Notes: generated from the letters alone by a model not told the origin. DNA of 37,928 nt from Pseudomonas helleri (GCF_009600315.1 NZ_WIWC01000049.1:1-37928); one strand, 5' to 3'. Shown: positions 1-8,165, counted from the first letter of the stretch. Made by a program: numbers and translations.

Positions 1-56
1 AAAGCCTTGGCTATGCAATATGATGCTCCTGCGTCAATTCAATAACCGTGTTGCAC

Positions 57-470
57 TCAGCTCCTGCAACCGCCATCAATAACGAGAAAGGTGAGCGAGT
101 ATAGGAATGTTCCAGGCGTTACGACGATCCCCATCCATTGCAGAACAATAAGCTTCGTCGCAGCAATGCTGCTAAACATGAGAAGTGCAAATAATATTAA
201 CGTCAATGCAAGGTAGATCATCCATGACTGCTCGTTCCGATCTCTTAAATCATAAATCGTCGTCGCTTCCTGCCTGGAAAAAAATTTCTTATGAACCGCT
301 TTAACTTCAGCAGGACTAAAATCATCTATAACCTCGCTTCGCAAAAGCTCAACTAACTTGACCCTCATTATTTTCCCGGTAGAGACAATCATGATCACAC
401 CGAGCCCTTTACCACTCTCAAAACCCAGCAACTTGTATTTAAGATTAGCCCCTGCGCATTTACAAACCAT
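57..470 (-). pseudogene. Truncated VUT (YhhQ-like) queuosine-precursor transporter
   Basis: The reading frame gives 137 residues from an ATG at 470, which overlaps the stop of the upstream regulator by 11 bases. A GAGGAA ribosome site seven bases before this ATG decides the start. Residues 1-80 are a polar N-terminal part. After that come one full hydrophobic segment and the start of a second, with 'TPGTFLYSLTFLVID' resembling the second membrane segment of VUT/YhhQ proteins, which import queuosine precursors such as preQ0. A full family member continues for well over 100 further residues and several more membrane segments, but here the frame changes to GGCRS and stops. The remaining 56 bases to the window edge show no continuation in the same frame. 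I read it as a broken gene cut by a rearrangement at about position 70. The family call rests on motif memory and is moderately sure; an intact short membrane protein is the alternative. Confidence 0.5.
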
Positions 471-1059
471 TGAATCGTTCCTCAACAATAAGGCCGATAA
501 CATGCACCTCATTGGACTCGCCTTCTTGACCACGCCAAATACAGAGTCTCGACGTACTTAACATATATGCCAAGTTGTCGCCCTCTCTACAAATCACCCC
601 TCTATGCACAATTAACAAGTCTCCGGACGTATTTCCGCCCTCGATATCCTGCTCCAAGAGCACCCCTAATAAATTATGCGCACTGCCAAAATAATAAGTG
701 AGAGGAAATGATGTCACTAGTTCACCTACCGTCTTTTCAAGACAGCCAAGCAAGAACCCCTCACTTATTATCGGCACAGCAGCCGGATTCATGTTGCCCT
801 CTAACGATATACTTTGATCAATCGCTTCTTTCTCTTCAAAATCGACATGCTCAATTTCCTTATAAGACACGCCAAAAAAATCAGATATTTTTCGAACCGT
901 AGAATGTTGAACATTCGTTACACGCCCTTCTAAAATATTGTAAATAGTCGTTCGGGTCAGACCGCTGGCATTACACAGTGACAACTGCGTTTCCCCACGA
1001 CTTTTAATTAAATAACGGATATTGCTTTTCAGGTGCTCATTTTTTTCTCTGCGGTGCAT
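460..1059 (-). CDS. XRE-family transcriptional regulator with S24-like C-terminal part
   Basis: A 199-residue DNA-binding protein. The N-terminal 65 residues form an HTH_XRE fold: 'QLSLCNASGLTRTTIYNILEG' positions the two core helices, followed by a third helix ending in 'ISDFFGVSYKEI'. The C-terminal 100 residues (from 'AAVPIISEGFLLG' to 'VIGLIVEER') have the beta-rich pattern of S24/LexA-type repressor C-domains, with 'GDLLIVHRG' and 'GDNLAYML' where such domains carry turns; I do not see a clear Ser-Lys catalytic pair, so autocleavage is not implied. The start at 1059 is chosen because GAGGG lies eight bases upstream; a longer frame from 1113 has no such site. It overlaps the transporter-like gene downstream and is probably co-transcribed with it, which suggests it controls that gene. 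The region is AT-rich compared with the core genes, consistent with transfer. The HTH call is secure; target and ligand are unknown. Confidence 0.75.
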   Translation of the reverse strand: MHRREKNEHLKSNIRYLIKSRGETQLSLCNASGLTRTTIYNILEGRVTNVQHSTVRKISDFFGVSYKEIEHVDFEEKEAIDQSISLEGNMNPAAVPIISEGFLLGCLEKTVGELVTSFPLTYYFGSAHNLLGVLLEQDIEGGNTSGDLLIVHRGVICREGDNLAYMLSTSRLCIWRGQEGESNEVHVIGLIVEERFNGL

Positions 1060-1132
1060 TTGCGAACCCTCACTGCCCACTCCTGAACTTTCCCTTCCAG
1101 GTCTCCCGCACACGTAACCGTATTAAAAATAA

Positions 1133-1161
1133 AATATCAATCCGATTACTGCATCAGTCAA
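1133..1161 (-). promoter_or_regulatory. Candidate sigma-70 promoter of the XRE regulator gene
   Basis: On the minus strand TTGACT (1161-1156) and GATATT (1138-1133) are separated by 17 bases and lie about 75 bases before the regulator's start codon. The match to consensus is fair (TTGAC perfect, -10 four of six). The surrounding sequence is very AT-rich, so chance matches are likely. Confidence 0.35.
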
Positions 1162-1397
1162 ACCAAAATATTTCATACGGTCTGGAGCTCACATCGCAGT
1201 AAGGAATAGTCTAAAAGCAACGTAGGAATTTATACCGAGAATTTGATCAAGCTTATGAATACTGAATTATTTTTTATCAATTTTTAATTGCCCAAAACAA
1301 TTAATCATTATTTTATGCAAATGCATATTTATTTGATAAAAGCACACGTCATCCCTGCGAGTATTTTGCAGACAGACACTCATACCCAAGGAAGAGC
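1162..1397. other. AT-rich intergenic region without a gene
   Basis: The stretch between the XRE regulator promoter and the DUF6124-type gene is strongly AT-rich. It contains the short palindrome ATGCAAATGCAT near 1317-1328 and no open frame I would defend. It probably carries the promoter of the gene at 1398 and marks the right side of the AT-rich left-hand island. Confidence 0.5.
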
Positions 1398-1766
1398 ATG
1401 CAAGACTTCAAAAAACTCTCGCCAACGAGCAGCACCGACACTGCCCGCGACTGCGTCGCCTCTACGACAACCGACCTTACAGCTATGACTTATAAGGCCT
1501 TGGTCTTGGACCGCGACGCCGCCAATCGAGCAGTGGACTTCTATCTGTCTGACATGCCACCGTTAGCCAACTCGACACCGGCCATTCTTGCAACCCACGA
1601 TGGCGTCACTCTAAAAGCAGTGCTAGCCCATGCTTCGGACGTGTTGCGTCAAGCCGGGAACGCCCTGAATGGCTTACCCAAAGAACAGATGATTTCGGTG
1701 ATGCACCTGATTGACATGGCCAAGTCGTGTGTCGACACGTCTTTGGACAAGTTGGTCAGCCGCTAA
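1398..1766 (+). CDS. Small DUF6124/DUF3077-type protein, function unknown
   Basis: A 122-residue soluble protein without signal peptide or membrane segment. AGGAAGAGC directly before the ATG supports the start. The C-terminal half ('LKAVLAHASDVLRQAGNALN' then 'VMHLIDMAKSCVDTSLDKL') has the paired amphipathic helices and the 'LLAHASEXL...A' pattern I associate with the short Pseudomonas proteins labelled DUF6124 or DUF3077, which are abundant in this genus and often occur in several copies per genome. Their role is not established. The first 35 residues are Ser/Thr-rich and probably disordered. It stands alone, between an AT-rich region and an antiporter gene. The family assignment is from recall and moderately sure. 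Confidence 0.6.
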   Translation: MQDFKKLSPTSSTDTARDCVASTTTDLTAMTYKALVLDRDAANRAVDFYLSDMPPLANSTPAILATHDGVTLKAVLAHASDVLRQAGNALNGLPKEQMISVMHLIDMAKSCVDTSLDKLVSR

Positions 1767-1963
1767 CAATGCGAATGTTGCCTCGCAGCCATCGTTAATT
1801 CCCTACGCGCTGCAACCATCCGACTTCACGACGGTCAATGGTTGCCAGCCATTGCGCCCGTTTGTCACGCCCCTGCGATGTGCCCCTGACACCAAGGGGT
1901 GCATCCAATAGGTGGGCTGACCTGATCAGCCTCTCCCTCACTCCCGCCACCACAGGATCCCGA

Positions 1964-3229
1964 ATGCTTGAACTTGTTGCTGCGTTTATTTGCCTGACTT
2001 CACTGCTGACGTACGTGAACTTCCGTTTCATTGGCCTGCCCCCCACCATTGGCGTCATGGTCACCGCCCTTATGTTTTCGCTGCTGTTGCAGGGTCTGAG
2101 CTTTCTCGGGTATCCGGGCCTTGAAGAGCGCGTGCAAGAGCTGATCGGCCAGATCGACTTCGGCGATTTGCTGATGAACTGGATGCTGTCGTTCCTGCTG
2201 TTTGCCGGTGCCTTGCACGTGAACATCAACGATGTGCGCAGTTACCGCTGGCCCATTGGCCTACTGGCCACGGTCGGTGTGTTGATCGCTACAACGGTGA
2301 TCGGCAGTTTGGCGTACTGGATTTTTGCCCTTTTCGGCTGGCACGTGAGTTTCTTGTACTGCTTGCTCTTCGGTGCGTTGATTTCCCCGACCGATCCGAT
2401 CGCCGTGCTCGGTGTGCTGCGAACCGCCAATGCTTCCAAGCCGCTTAAAACCACTATTGTGGGCGAGTCGCTGTTCAATGACGGCACCGCCGTTGTGGTG
2501 TTCACGGTGTTGTTGGGTATTGTGCAACTGGGCGAAACCCCTAGTCTCAGTGCCACAGCCATGCTGTTCGTTCATGAAGCGATTGGGGGCGTGGTGTTCG
2601 GCGGGCTGATCGGTTATCTGGTGTACCGGATGATCAAAAGCATTGAGCAGTATCAGATCGAGGTGATGTTGACGCTGGCACTGGTGATTGGCGGATCGGC
2701 CATGGCCAGTGAGCTGCATGTCTCGGCACCGATTGCGATGGTGGTGGCAGGTCTGATTATTGGCAATCTGGGCCGCAACAAGGCCATGAACGAAATGACC
2801 CGCCGCTACATGGACGGTTTCTGGGAACTGCTGGATGACATGCTCAATGCGCTGCTGTTTGCGTTGATCGGCATGGAACTGTTGCTGTTGCCGTTCTCGT
2901 GGCTGCACTTGCTGGCCGCCAGTGTACTGGCCGTGGCCATTTTGCTTTCGCGCCTGCTCACCGTGGCTCCGGCCATTGTGCTTTTGCGTCGCTGGCGGAC
3001 AGTGCCGCGCGGCACGATCCGTATCCTGACGTGGGGCGGTTTGCGCGGCGGGGTTTCCGTGGCGCTGGCGCTGGCACTGCCATTGGGCCCTGAACGCGAC
3101 TTGATTTTGAGTATCACTTACATCGTGGTGCTGTCGTCGATCCTGTTCCAGGGCCTGACCATCGGCAAGTTGGTCAAGCACGTGACCAAAGATGCGCCGG
3201 TTGAAGCGCACCACGACCACGCGCACTAA
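1964..3229 (+). CDS. CPA1-family Na+/H+ antiporter (NhaP/YjcE type)
   Basis: A 421-residue inner-membrane cation/proton exchanger with about 12 hydrophobic segments. Typical CPA1 features are present: 'LLFGALISPTDPIAVLGVLR' carries the TDP motif of the unwound helix near residue 145, followed by 'GESLFNDGTAVVVF' with the conserved N-D pair for ion binding, then 'SAPIAMVVAGLIIGN' and 'LTWGGLRGGVSVALALALP' in the C-terminal half. It ends in a His-rich tail ('HHDHAH'). A longer frame begins at 1838, but AGGA lies before the ATG at 1964 and the residues upstream do not resemble a membrane protein, so 1964 is preferred. It appears monocistronic, with a hairpin terminator following. Likely role: Na+ or K+ efflux and pH homeostasis; the ion preference cannot be read from sequence. 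Confidence 0.9.
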   Translation: MLELVAAFICLTSLLTYVNFRFIGLPPTIGVMVTALMFSLLLQGLSFLGYPGLEERVQELIGQIDFGDLLMNWMLSFLLFAGALHVNINDVRSYRWPIGLLATVGVLIATTVIGSLAYWIFALFGWHVSFLYCLLFGALISPTDPIAVLGVLRTANASKPLKTTIVGESLFNDGTAVVVFTVLLGIVQLGETPSLSATAMLFVHEAIGGVVFGGLIGYLVYRMIKSIEQYQIEVMLTLALVIGGSAMASELHVSAPIAMVVAGLIIGNLGRNKAMNEMTRRYMDGFWELLDDMLNALLFALIGMELLLLPFSWLHLLAASVLAVAILLSRLLTVAPAIVLLRRWRTVPRGTIRILTWGGLRGGVSVALALALPLGPERDLILSITYIVVLSSILFQGLTIGKLVKHVTKDAPVEAHHDHAH

Positions 3230-3244
3230 TTGCCCAAACGTACT

Positions 3245-3282
3245 GTAGTCGCTGCCGAAGGCGGCGACTACGATGATTTTTT
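3245..3282 (+). terminator. REP-like hairpin acting as antiporter terminator
   Basis: GTAGTCGC and GCGACTAC flank a short GCC/GGC inner stem (3245-3271), giving a near-perfect 27-base palindrome. Six T residues follow at 3277-3282. The outer sequence belongs to the dispersed GTAGTCGCTGCCG repeat seen elsewhere in the window, so it is both a repeat and a plausible intrinsic terminator. The rest of the gap to 3411 shows nothing I can assign. Confidence 0.6.
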
Positions 3283-3411
3283 GCTCGCCGTATGACCGGC
3301 AACAGCCACAGATTCCTACGCAACATGGAAGCCTCATCCCGCTGTTTTCCAGTAGCTTGGCTACACTGAATTTCCTGATGCCTTGTGGCATGACATGGAA
3401 AGGGGAAAGGG

Positions 3412-3783
3412 ATGAGTACTTCTGCTGTCTATACACCGCCCAGGCGCCACCTGGGTGCCTACATCATGATCGTCGCAGCCTTGGTCGCTCTGGCCATCAC
3501 CGCTTGGCGGTTCTTCACTCCCTTGTCGGGCGTGACGGACTCCGGAGGCGCCATGGTCGCGATGTTCGCCGAGTTTGTGATGTTTCTTTTAGGCGTACTG
3601 CTGGTGCAGACCAAACCTGGAGGGCTGCGCTGTTTTTGGCTGTTTTTAAGCTGGGTCGGGGTGATCGGAACGTTTATTGCCGTGTGTCTGCTGCACGGTT
3701 GGTTGACGGCCGTGGTACTGGCCATCTGCGCTGTGGGCGTCGTCATCGAAACGTTTGGCGGCAAGCCAACAAGGAACGCGTGA
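3412..3783 (+). CDS. Four-TM membrane anchor subunit of a PQQ dehydrogenase (SldB-like)
   Basis: A 123-residue hydrophobic protein with four predicted membrane segments at about residues 15-33, 47-66, 74-93 and 95-115. An AAGGGGAAAGGG stretch precedes the ATG. Its stop codon (TGA, 3781-3783) lies one base before the ATG of the quinoprotein gene, so the two are almost certainly co-translated. The size, topology and position match the small subunit SldB of the Gluconobacter polyol dehydrogenase SldBA, and the N-terminal membrane domain of fused membrane glucose/quinate dehydrogenases, which anchors the enzyme and passes electrons to ubiquinone. The inference rests on architecture and context; the sequence itself has few diagnostic residues. 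Confidence 0.65.
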   Translation: MSTSAVYTPPRRHLGAYIMIVAALVALAITAWRFFTPLSGVTDSGGAMVAMFAEFVMFLLGVLLVQTKPGGLRCFWLFLSWVGVIGTFIAVCLLHGWLTAVVLAICAVGVVIETFGGKPTRNA

Positions 3784-3784
3784 T

Positions 3785-5776
3785 ATGAACAGGATCAAAA
3801 AGCATCTGTTGACCGCCCCGGCGCTGTGCGCGCTGGCAGGACTGTCCAATGCCTACGCACAAGACACCTATACGGTTCCGCCGCCCTTGCTGGCACCGGC
3901 CAGCATCTCGGCCGAAGAGGCCAAAATTCCGCTGCCTTCGGGCAAGGAGTGGGACAGCTTTCACGGCCAGTTGAGCGCGCAGAAGTATTCTCCCCTGACA
4001 CAAATCAACAAGGATAACGTCGGTAAACTGACCAAGGTTTGGCAGTATTTCACCGGCGACATGTCATCCGGCACGGATAAAATCCCGCCTTCGGTGTGGT
4101 CCGCCACGCCTATTTTTGCCAACGACACGCTGTACGTCGGCACGCCTTTTTATCGGATCATTGCCCTTGAACCGGAAACCGGTAAAGAGAAATGGACCTA
4201 CGACACCAAGTCGCCGTTGGTGGCTGAAACTCAGCCCGCATTGAAGTCTCGTGGTGTGTCTTACTGGCAGGAAAAGAACCCGCAAGCGGGCGTGGCCTGC
4301 CAGAAGATGGTTTATCTGGGCAACATGACCGCACAGTTGTATGCGGTGGATGCGGACACCGGCAAACCGTGCGAAGGCTTCGGTAAAAACGGTGTGGTGG
4401 ACGTTAACCAATGGAACAAGGTCAACGCAAAATGGCCGCTGTCGCAACTGCAACCACCGACAGTGATCGGCGACAAGCTGATTGTCGGCTGGGCCGGTAA
4501 AGACTGGGAATACGAAGTCGAATCGCCGGGCTCGCTATTTGCCCTGAACGCCCGTACAGGCGAGCTGGAATGGGAATTCAAACCGATCCCGGACTCGGAA
4601 GCAGGCAAAACCGGCACGGCCAACATTTGGACCGCCATGTCCTATGACCCTGCGCTGGGCTTGCTGTACATCCCCGTGTCATCACCTTCGCCCAACTATT
4701 GGGGCGGCAATCGCACCAAGCCCATTCCGCTAGGCACTTCCACAACGGCACTGGATATCAATACCGGCAAAGTGGTGTGGTCTCGTCAGTGGGTTCACCA
4801 CGATTTGTGGGACTACGACATCAACTCGGCGCCGACTCTGATGGACATCACCGTCGATGGCAAACCTGTTCCTGCACTGATGCAGGCCACCAAAATGGGC
4901 TTCTTGTTCACGGTGGATCGTCGCACGGGCGAAGACGTGTGGCCGATTGAGGAGCGCCCGGTACCGCAAGGTGATGCAGATGGCGAAGTGTATTCGCCTA
5001 CTCAACCGTTCCCGACCAAGCCCGCGCCGTTGCTCGACCAGTCCAAAAAGCCTGCTATCTGGAAAATTGCTGACATCGTCGGTTTTGGTCAGTGCTCGAA
5101 AATGTGGGATGGCCTGGAGTACGACGGTATGTACTCGCCGCCTTCCACCAAAGGCAATGGCGTACTGGCCTATCCGGACAGCGCCGGTGGCGTGCAATGG
5201 GGCGGTGTAGCCTTTGACCCGGTCAGTCAGGTGGCCATCGTCAACACCTCGCACATCGTGCAGATGATCAAACTGTGGGACCGCGCCGCTTACGACAAGC
5301 AACCTAAAACAGCGGGTAACGAAAACGGCTTCTACCCACAAATCGGCGCGCCTTACGGCATGAGCCTGCTCAACGCGCAGAACTGGGCCGGTATGCCGTG
5401 CTGGGCACCGCCATTCGGTGAACTGGTGGCCATCGACATGCACACCGGTGATGTGAAATGGCGTCGTCCGATGGGTGCTGTGCAGCAATGGGGCTGGTAC
5501 ATGCCTGAAGACATGGGCTCGCCTACCATTGGTGGACCGGCGGTAACGGCGGGTGGCGTGGTGTTTATCGGGGCATCGATGGACGCCAAAGTGCGCGCCT
5601 ACTCATTGGAGGATGGCAAGGAGCTGTGGTCTGACATTGTCATGGCCCCTGCAGTCGCCAACCCGGCCGTGTATGAATACAAAGGCCGGCAATACGTGGC
5701 ATTTGTGGCCGGCGGCAACTCGATCATGAAAGATCAAGTGGGCGATCAAGTGGTTGTGTACGCCCTGCCGAAATAA
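3785..5776 (+). CDS. Periplasmic PQQ-dependent dehydrogenase, catalytic subunit (SldA-like)
   Basis: A 663-residue quinoprotein of the membrane glucose/quinate/polyol dehydrogenase group, which oxidises sugars or polyols in the periplasm and feeds electrons to the respiratory chain. AAGGAA before the ATG at 3785 supports this start. Residues 1-25 are a signal peptide ending 'AYA' before Gln26. The mature part is an eight-bladed propeller: repeated 'LYVGT...IIALEPETGKEKW', 'LFALNARTGELEW', 'TTALDINTGKVVW' and 'GELVAIDMHTGDVKW' tryptophan-docking motifs are visible. 'HHDLWDYDINSAPTL' near residue 338 is typical of this group. There is no cytochrome c domain and no adjacent-cysteine pair of the alcohol dehydrogenase type. 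It lacks the N-terminal membrane domain of fused ~800-residue relatives, which the preceding gene supplies. The substrate cannot be read; glucose, inositol, glycerol, sorbitol or quinate are possible. No PQQ synthesis genes are in the window. Confidence 0.85.
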   Translation: MNRIKKHLLTAPALCALAGLSNAYAQDTYTVPPPLLAPASISAEEAKIPLPSGKEWDSFHGQLSAQKYSPLTQINKDNVGKLTKVWQYFTGDMSSGTDKIPPSVWSATPIFANDTLYVGTPFYRIIALEPETGKEKWTYDTKSPLVAETQPALKSRGVSYWQEKNPQAGVACQKMVYLGNMTAQLYAVDADTGKPCEGFGKNGVVDVNQWNKVNAKWPLSQLQPPTVIGDKLIVGWAGKDWEYEVESPGSLFALNARTGELEWEFKPIPDSEAGKTGTANIWTAMSYDPALGLLYIPVSSPSPNYWGGNRTKPIPLGTSTTALDINTGKVVWSRQWVHHDLWDYDINSAPTLMDITVDGKPVPALMQATKMGFLFTVDRRTGEDVWPIEERPVPQGDADGEVYSPTQPFPTKPAPLLDQSKKPAIWKIADIVGFGQCSKMWDGLEYDGMYSPPSTKGNGVLAYPDSAGGVQWGGVAFDPVSQVAIVNTSHIVQMIKLWDRAAYDKQPKTAGNENGFYPQIGAPYGMSLLNAQNWAGMPCWAPPFGELVAIDMHTGDVKWRRPMGAVQQWGWYMPEDMGSPTIGGPAVTAGGVVFIGASMDAKVRAYSLEDGKELWSDIVMAPAVANPAVYEYKGRQYVAFVAGGNSIMKDQVGDQVVVYALPK

Positions 5777-5780
5777 TCCC

Positions 5781-5824
5781 GTAGTCGCTGCCGCAGGCTG
5801 CGAAGGGGGGCTAGCCCCCCGTTT
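5781..5824 (+). terminator. REP fragment plus G6-CTAG-C6 hairpin after the quinoprotein gene
   Basis: A GTAGTCGCTGCCGCAGGCTGC repeat unit (5781-5801, same family as at 3245) is followed by a perfect palindrome of six G, CTAG, six C (5805-5820) and then GTTTT. It lies between the quinoprotein stop and the convergent LysR stop, so it can end transcription from the left. The T tract is short, so strength is uncertain. Confidence 0.5.
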
Positions 5825-5875
5825 TCCAAGGGGCCCCACACCCCCTGCGCAACCTTCGCCAGCGCCTGCAAGGAT

Positions 5876-6784
5876 CTACACTGCCAACCGCTGCAACTGT
5901 TCGCTGGCCCGCTCAGCGAACAGTTGCAGTAACCCCTCCAGGGTATGCGCCGGAGCTTCATCTGCTCGGGTCAGCGCATACAACGTTATCGGCAGCGCCG
6001 GGCTCAAGGGCCGAATCAAGGTGCTCGCCCGTGAAGCGCCCAACGCGGTAAACGGATCAATCACCGTCAATCCCGCCCCCGACTCCACCATCGCCCGTGC
6101 CAATGAATAGGTCTGCACCGCAATACTGATACGCGGCGGCGGTTCTACGTTCTTGAGGTAGTTGTCCAGGTTCGCAAACAGCGGATCGGCACTGCTCAGG
6201 CCAATCAGCGGTGCATCCGCCAGTTGCTCCAGCGCCAGCGGCACTCCTTCACTTTCATCGGGCCAGTATCCGCGCGGCGCCAGCGCCACGAGCACACCGT
6301 GGGCCAGCGGCTGCGCCTTGAGACCAGGATGGTCGGGTAACTTGAAGGTCAGGGCCACGTCCAGTTCATGCATCAGCAGGTTCTGGATCAGCTCTCGCGT
6401 GTGGGCGCTGGCCAGCTCACAACTGATGTCGGGATAGCGCTGCGTCCATTCGCTGATCACTGGAGGCATCAGCGACAAGGCCAATGCCGGGGTGCTGCCA
6501 ATGCGCAGACGATGGCCCGGCGCGCGGCGCAAACTTTCTGCCAGACGCTGAACGCCTTGCAGGCTTTCGGTCACTTTGTTGACTTCGCGCTCCAGCAATA
6601 ACGCTTCGGGGGTTGGCTGGAGCTTGCCACGCACCCGTAAGAACAAGGCAAAACCCAATCGCTGCTCGGCATGTTGCAGCACTTTACTGACGGCAGGCTG
6701 CGACACATGCAGCAACTGCGCCGCTGCACTGACAGAGCCGGTTTGGCGAATCGCTTGAAACACTTCGATATGACGCAAGCGCAT
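5876..6784 (-). CDS. LysR-family transcriptional regulator
   Basis: A 302-residue LysR-type regulator. Residues 1-60 form the winged HTH ('RLRHIEVFQAIRQTGSVSAA', 'HVSQPAVSKVLQHAEQRLGF'), followed by a linker helix and a periplasmic-binding-like effector domain from about residue 90 ('LRIGSTPALALSLMPPVI'). It is divergent from the oxidoreductase/RidA/binding-protein operon and shares a 108-base intergenic region with it that contains a perfect T-N11-A inverted repeat. By the usual logic of divergent LysR genes it controls that operon and itself in response to the operon's substrate. The ribosome site is weak (AAAGG about 15 bases upstream), but this is the only sensible start for the HTH. The effector is unknown; an amino acid is the natural guess. 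Confidence 0.92.
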   Translation of the reverse strand: MRLRHIEVFQAIRQTGSVSAAAQLLHVSQPAVSKVLQHAEQRLGFALFLRVRGKLQPTPEALLLEREVNKVTESLQGVQRLAESLRRAPGHRLRIGSTPALALSLMPPVISEWTQRYPDISCELASAHTRELIQNLLMHELDVALTFKLPDHPGLKAQPLAHGVLVALAPRGYWPDESEGVPLALEQLADAPLIGLSSADPLFANLDNYLKNVEPPPRISIAVQTYSLARAMVESGAGLTVIDPFTALGASRASTLIRPLSPALPITLYALTRADEAPAHTLEGLLQLFAERASEQLQRLAV

Positions 6785-6793
6785 GGTGGCAGT

Positions 6794-6812
6794 CCATAAC
6801 CTTTGTTTATGG
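6794..6812. promoter_or_regulatory. LysR-type operator, CCATAA-N7-TTATGG
   Basis: A perfect six-base inverted repeat with a seven-base spacer contains TAA-N7-TTA, i.e. the T-N11-A core of LysR binding sites. It begins nine bases before the LysR start codon and 80 bases before the start of the divergent operon, the usual place for an activation/autoregulation site. Confidence 0.6.
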
Positions 6813-6892
6813 GAGAGCCATCTTTATTCATTGTTCGACGCCTGTCACCTGCCCCTAACCTGAAGCCCGTTCAACAAGGGTTAGGGACAGAC

Positions 6893-8134
6893 ATGACACA
6901 GCGGGTTTGCATCATTGGAGGGGGCGTCATCGGGCTGGCCACCGCGTATGCCTTGATACGCGATGGCTTTGAGGTAAGCGTGATAGAAGCTCAACCCACC
7001 CTCGGCAGTCAGACCAGCTTCGCCAACGGCGGCCAGTTGTCGTACCGCTATGTCGCACCGCTGGCCGATGCGGGCGTGCCGTGGCAAGCGATGGGCTGGA
7101 TGCTGCGCAGTGACTCACCGCTCAAGCTTCGTCCGCGCATGGACCCGGCGCAATGGCGCTGGCTGGCGTCGTTTATGGCGGCGTGCCGGGGTTCGGTCAA
7201 TCAGCGTAATGGCGCGCATCTGCTGCGTTTGGCGCTGCTCAGTCAAGCCACGTTGCAACAGTGGCGCGAAGAAGATCGTCTGGACGGCTTTGCGTGGCAA
7301 CGTAACGGCAAACTGGTGGCATTCCGGGAGCAGGCGAACTTCGACAAAGCCCGCAAAAAAGTGCTCAACAGCGCTTGGCAACAGGCATTGAGCGCCAGTG
7401 AGTGCGCCAGCCTGGAGCCCGGCCTGCAAGGGTCCACCTTTGCGGGTGGCATTTACACCCCAAGCGAAGAAGTGGGTGATTGCCACGCTTTCTGCCAACA
7501 ACTCACCGCCCGCCTGAAAGCCAGCGGCCGTTGCACCTTTTTGCTGGGCAAGACGGTCACCCGCATCCGCCACGCTAATGGCGCTGTACACGCCGTGGAA
7601 ATGGGCGATGAGGTGCTGGACGTGGACCAACTGGTACTGGCCGCCGGGCATAACAGCCCGGCACTGCGGCTGCCGGGCTTGAATCTGGCGCTGTATCCGC
7701 TCAAGGGCTACAGCCTGACACTGGCGTTGAGCGATCCGCAAAAAGCCCCGCAAATGAGCATCACCGACTACGATCGAAAAATCGTATACGCCCGTATCGG
7801 CGAGCAATTGCGCATTGCGGCGATGGTCGACATCGTGGGTTTCGATCCTTCGCCTGACCCTAAACGTTTGGCGCAAATGCGCCAGCTGGCGTCCAGCACA
7901 TTCCCCGATGCGGGAAATTATCACGACGCCATCGAATGGGCTGGCATGCGCCCTGCAACGCCTACTGGCGTGCCGATTCTGGGAGCAAGCGGTTATCGCA
8001 ACCTGTGGCTCAATCTGGGTCACGGTGCGCTTGGCTTCACCTTGGCTTGTGGCAGCGCACGCCTGCTCAGTGAACTGATTGCCCAAACCCAAACATCCAT
8101 CGACCTGCAAGGCTTGGCGCCTTATGCCGCCTGA
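6893..8134 (+). CDS. FAD-dependent amino-acid oxidoreductase, D-amino acid dehydrogenase (DadA) type
   Basis: A 413-residue flavoenzyme of the DAO superfamily. The N-terminus 'RVCIIGGGVIGLATAYAL' is the Rossmann GxGxxG motif that binds the FAD adenosine, followed by the acidic residue in 'VSVIEAQ'. 'SQTSFANGGQLSY' resembles the DadA motif after it. The C-terminus 'WAGMRPATPTGVPILG' and 'NLWLNLGHGALGFTLACGS' matches the DadA family, which oxidises D-amino acids to imino acids and reduces a membrane electron acceptor. AGGGA upstream supports the ATG at 6893 over the longer frame. RidA follows after 31 bases, and a periplasmic amino-acid-binding protein after that. No dadX racemase is adjacent, so this is unlikely to be the main D-alanine operon; it is probably a paralogue with another substrate. 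A proline- or hydroxyproline-type oxidase is the alternative. Confidence 0.85.
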   Translation: MTQRVCIIGGGVIGLATAYALIRDGFEVSVIEAQPTLGSQTSFANGGQLSYRYVAPLADAGVPWQAMGWMLRSDSPLKLRPRMDPAQWRWLASFMAACRGSVNQRNGAHLLRLALLSQATLQQWREEDRLDGFAWQRNGKLVAFREQANFDKARKKVLNSAWQQALSASECASLEPGLQGSTFAGGIYTPSEEVGDCHAFCQQLTARLKASGRCTFLLGKTVTRIRHANGAVHAVEMGDEVLDVDQLVLAAGHNSPALRLPGLNLALYPLKGYSLTLALSDPQKAPQMSITDYDRKIVYARIGEQLRIAAMVDIVGFDPSPDPKRLAQMRQLASSTFPDAGNYHDAIEWAGMRPATPTGVPILGASGYRNLWLNLGHGALGFTLACGSARLLSELIAQTQTSIDLQGLAPYAA

Positions 8135-8165
8135 CGATGCCACGCTGAATAAAAAGGAAAGTCCT

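Noticed and set aside
1300..1345. AT-rich stretch considered as a phage attachment site or small RNA
   Set aside because: No tRNA fragment, direct repeat pair or integrase gene is in the window.
2261..3436. Long minus-strand open frame opposite the antiporter (391 codons)
   Set aside because: It is Gln/His/Arg-rich, typical of an antisense frame of a GC-rich gene, and the antiporter on the other strand has clear family motifs.
7115..8143. 342-codon minus-strand frame opposite the DadA-like gene
   Set aside because: Low-complexity composition and no motif; shadow of the flavoenzyme gene.
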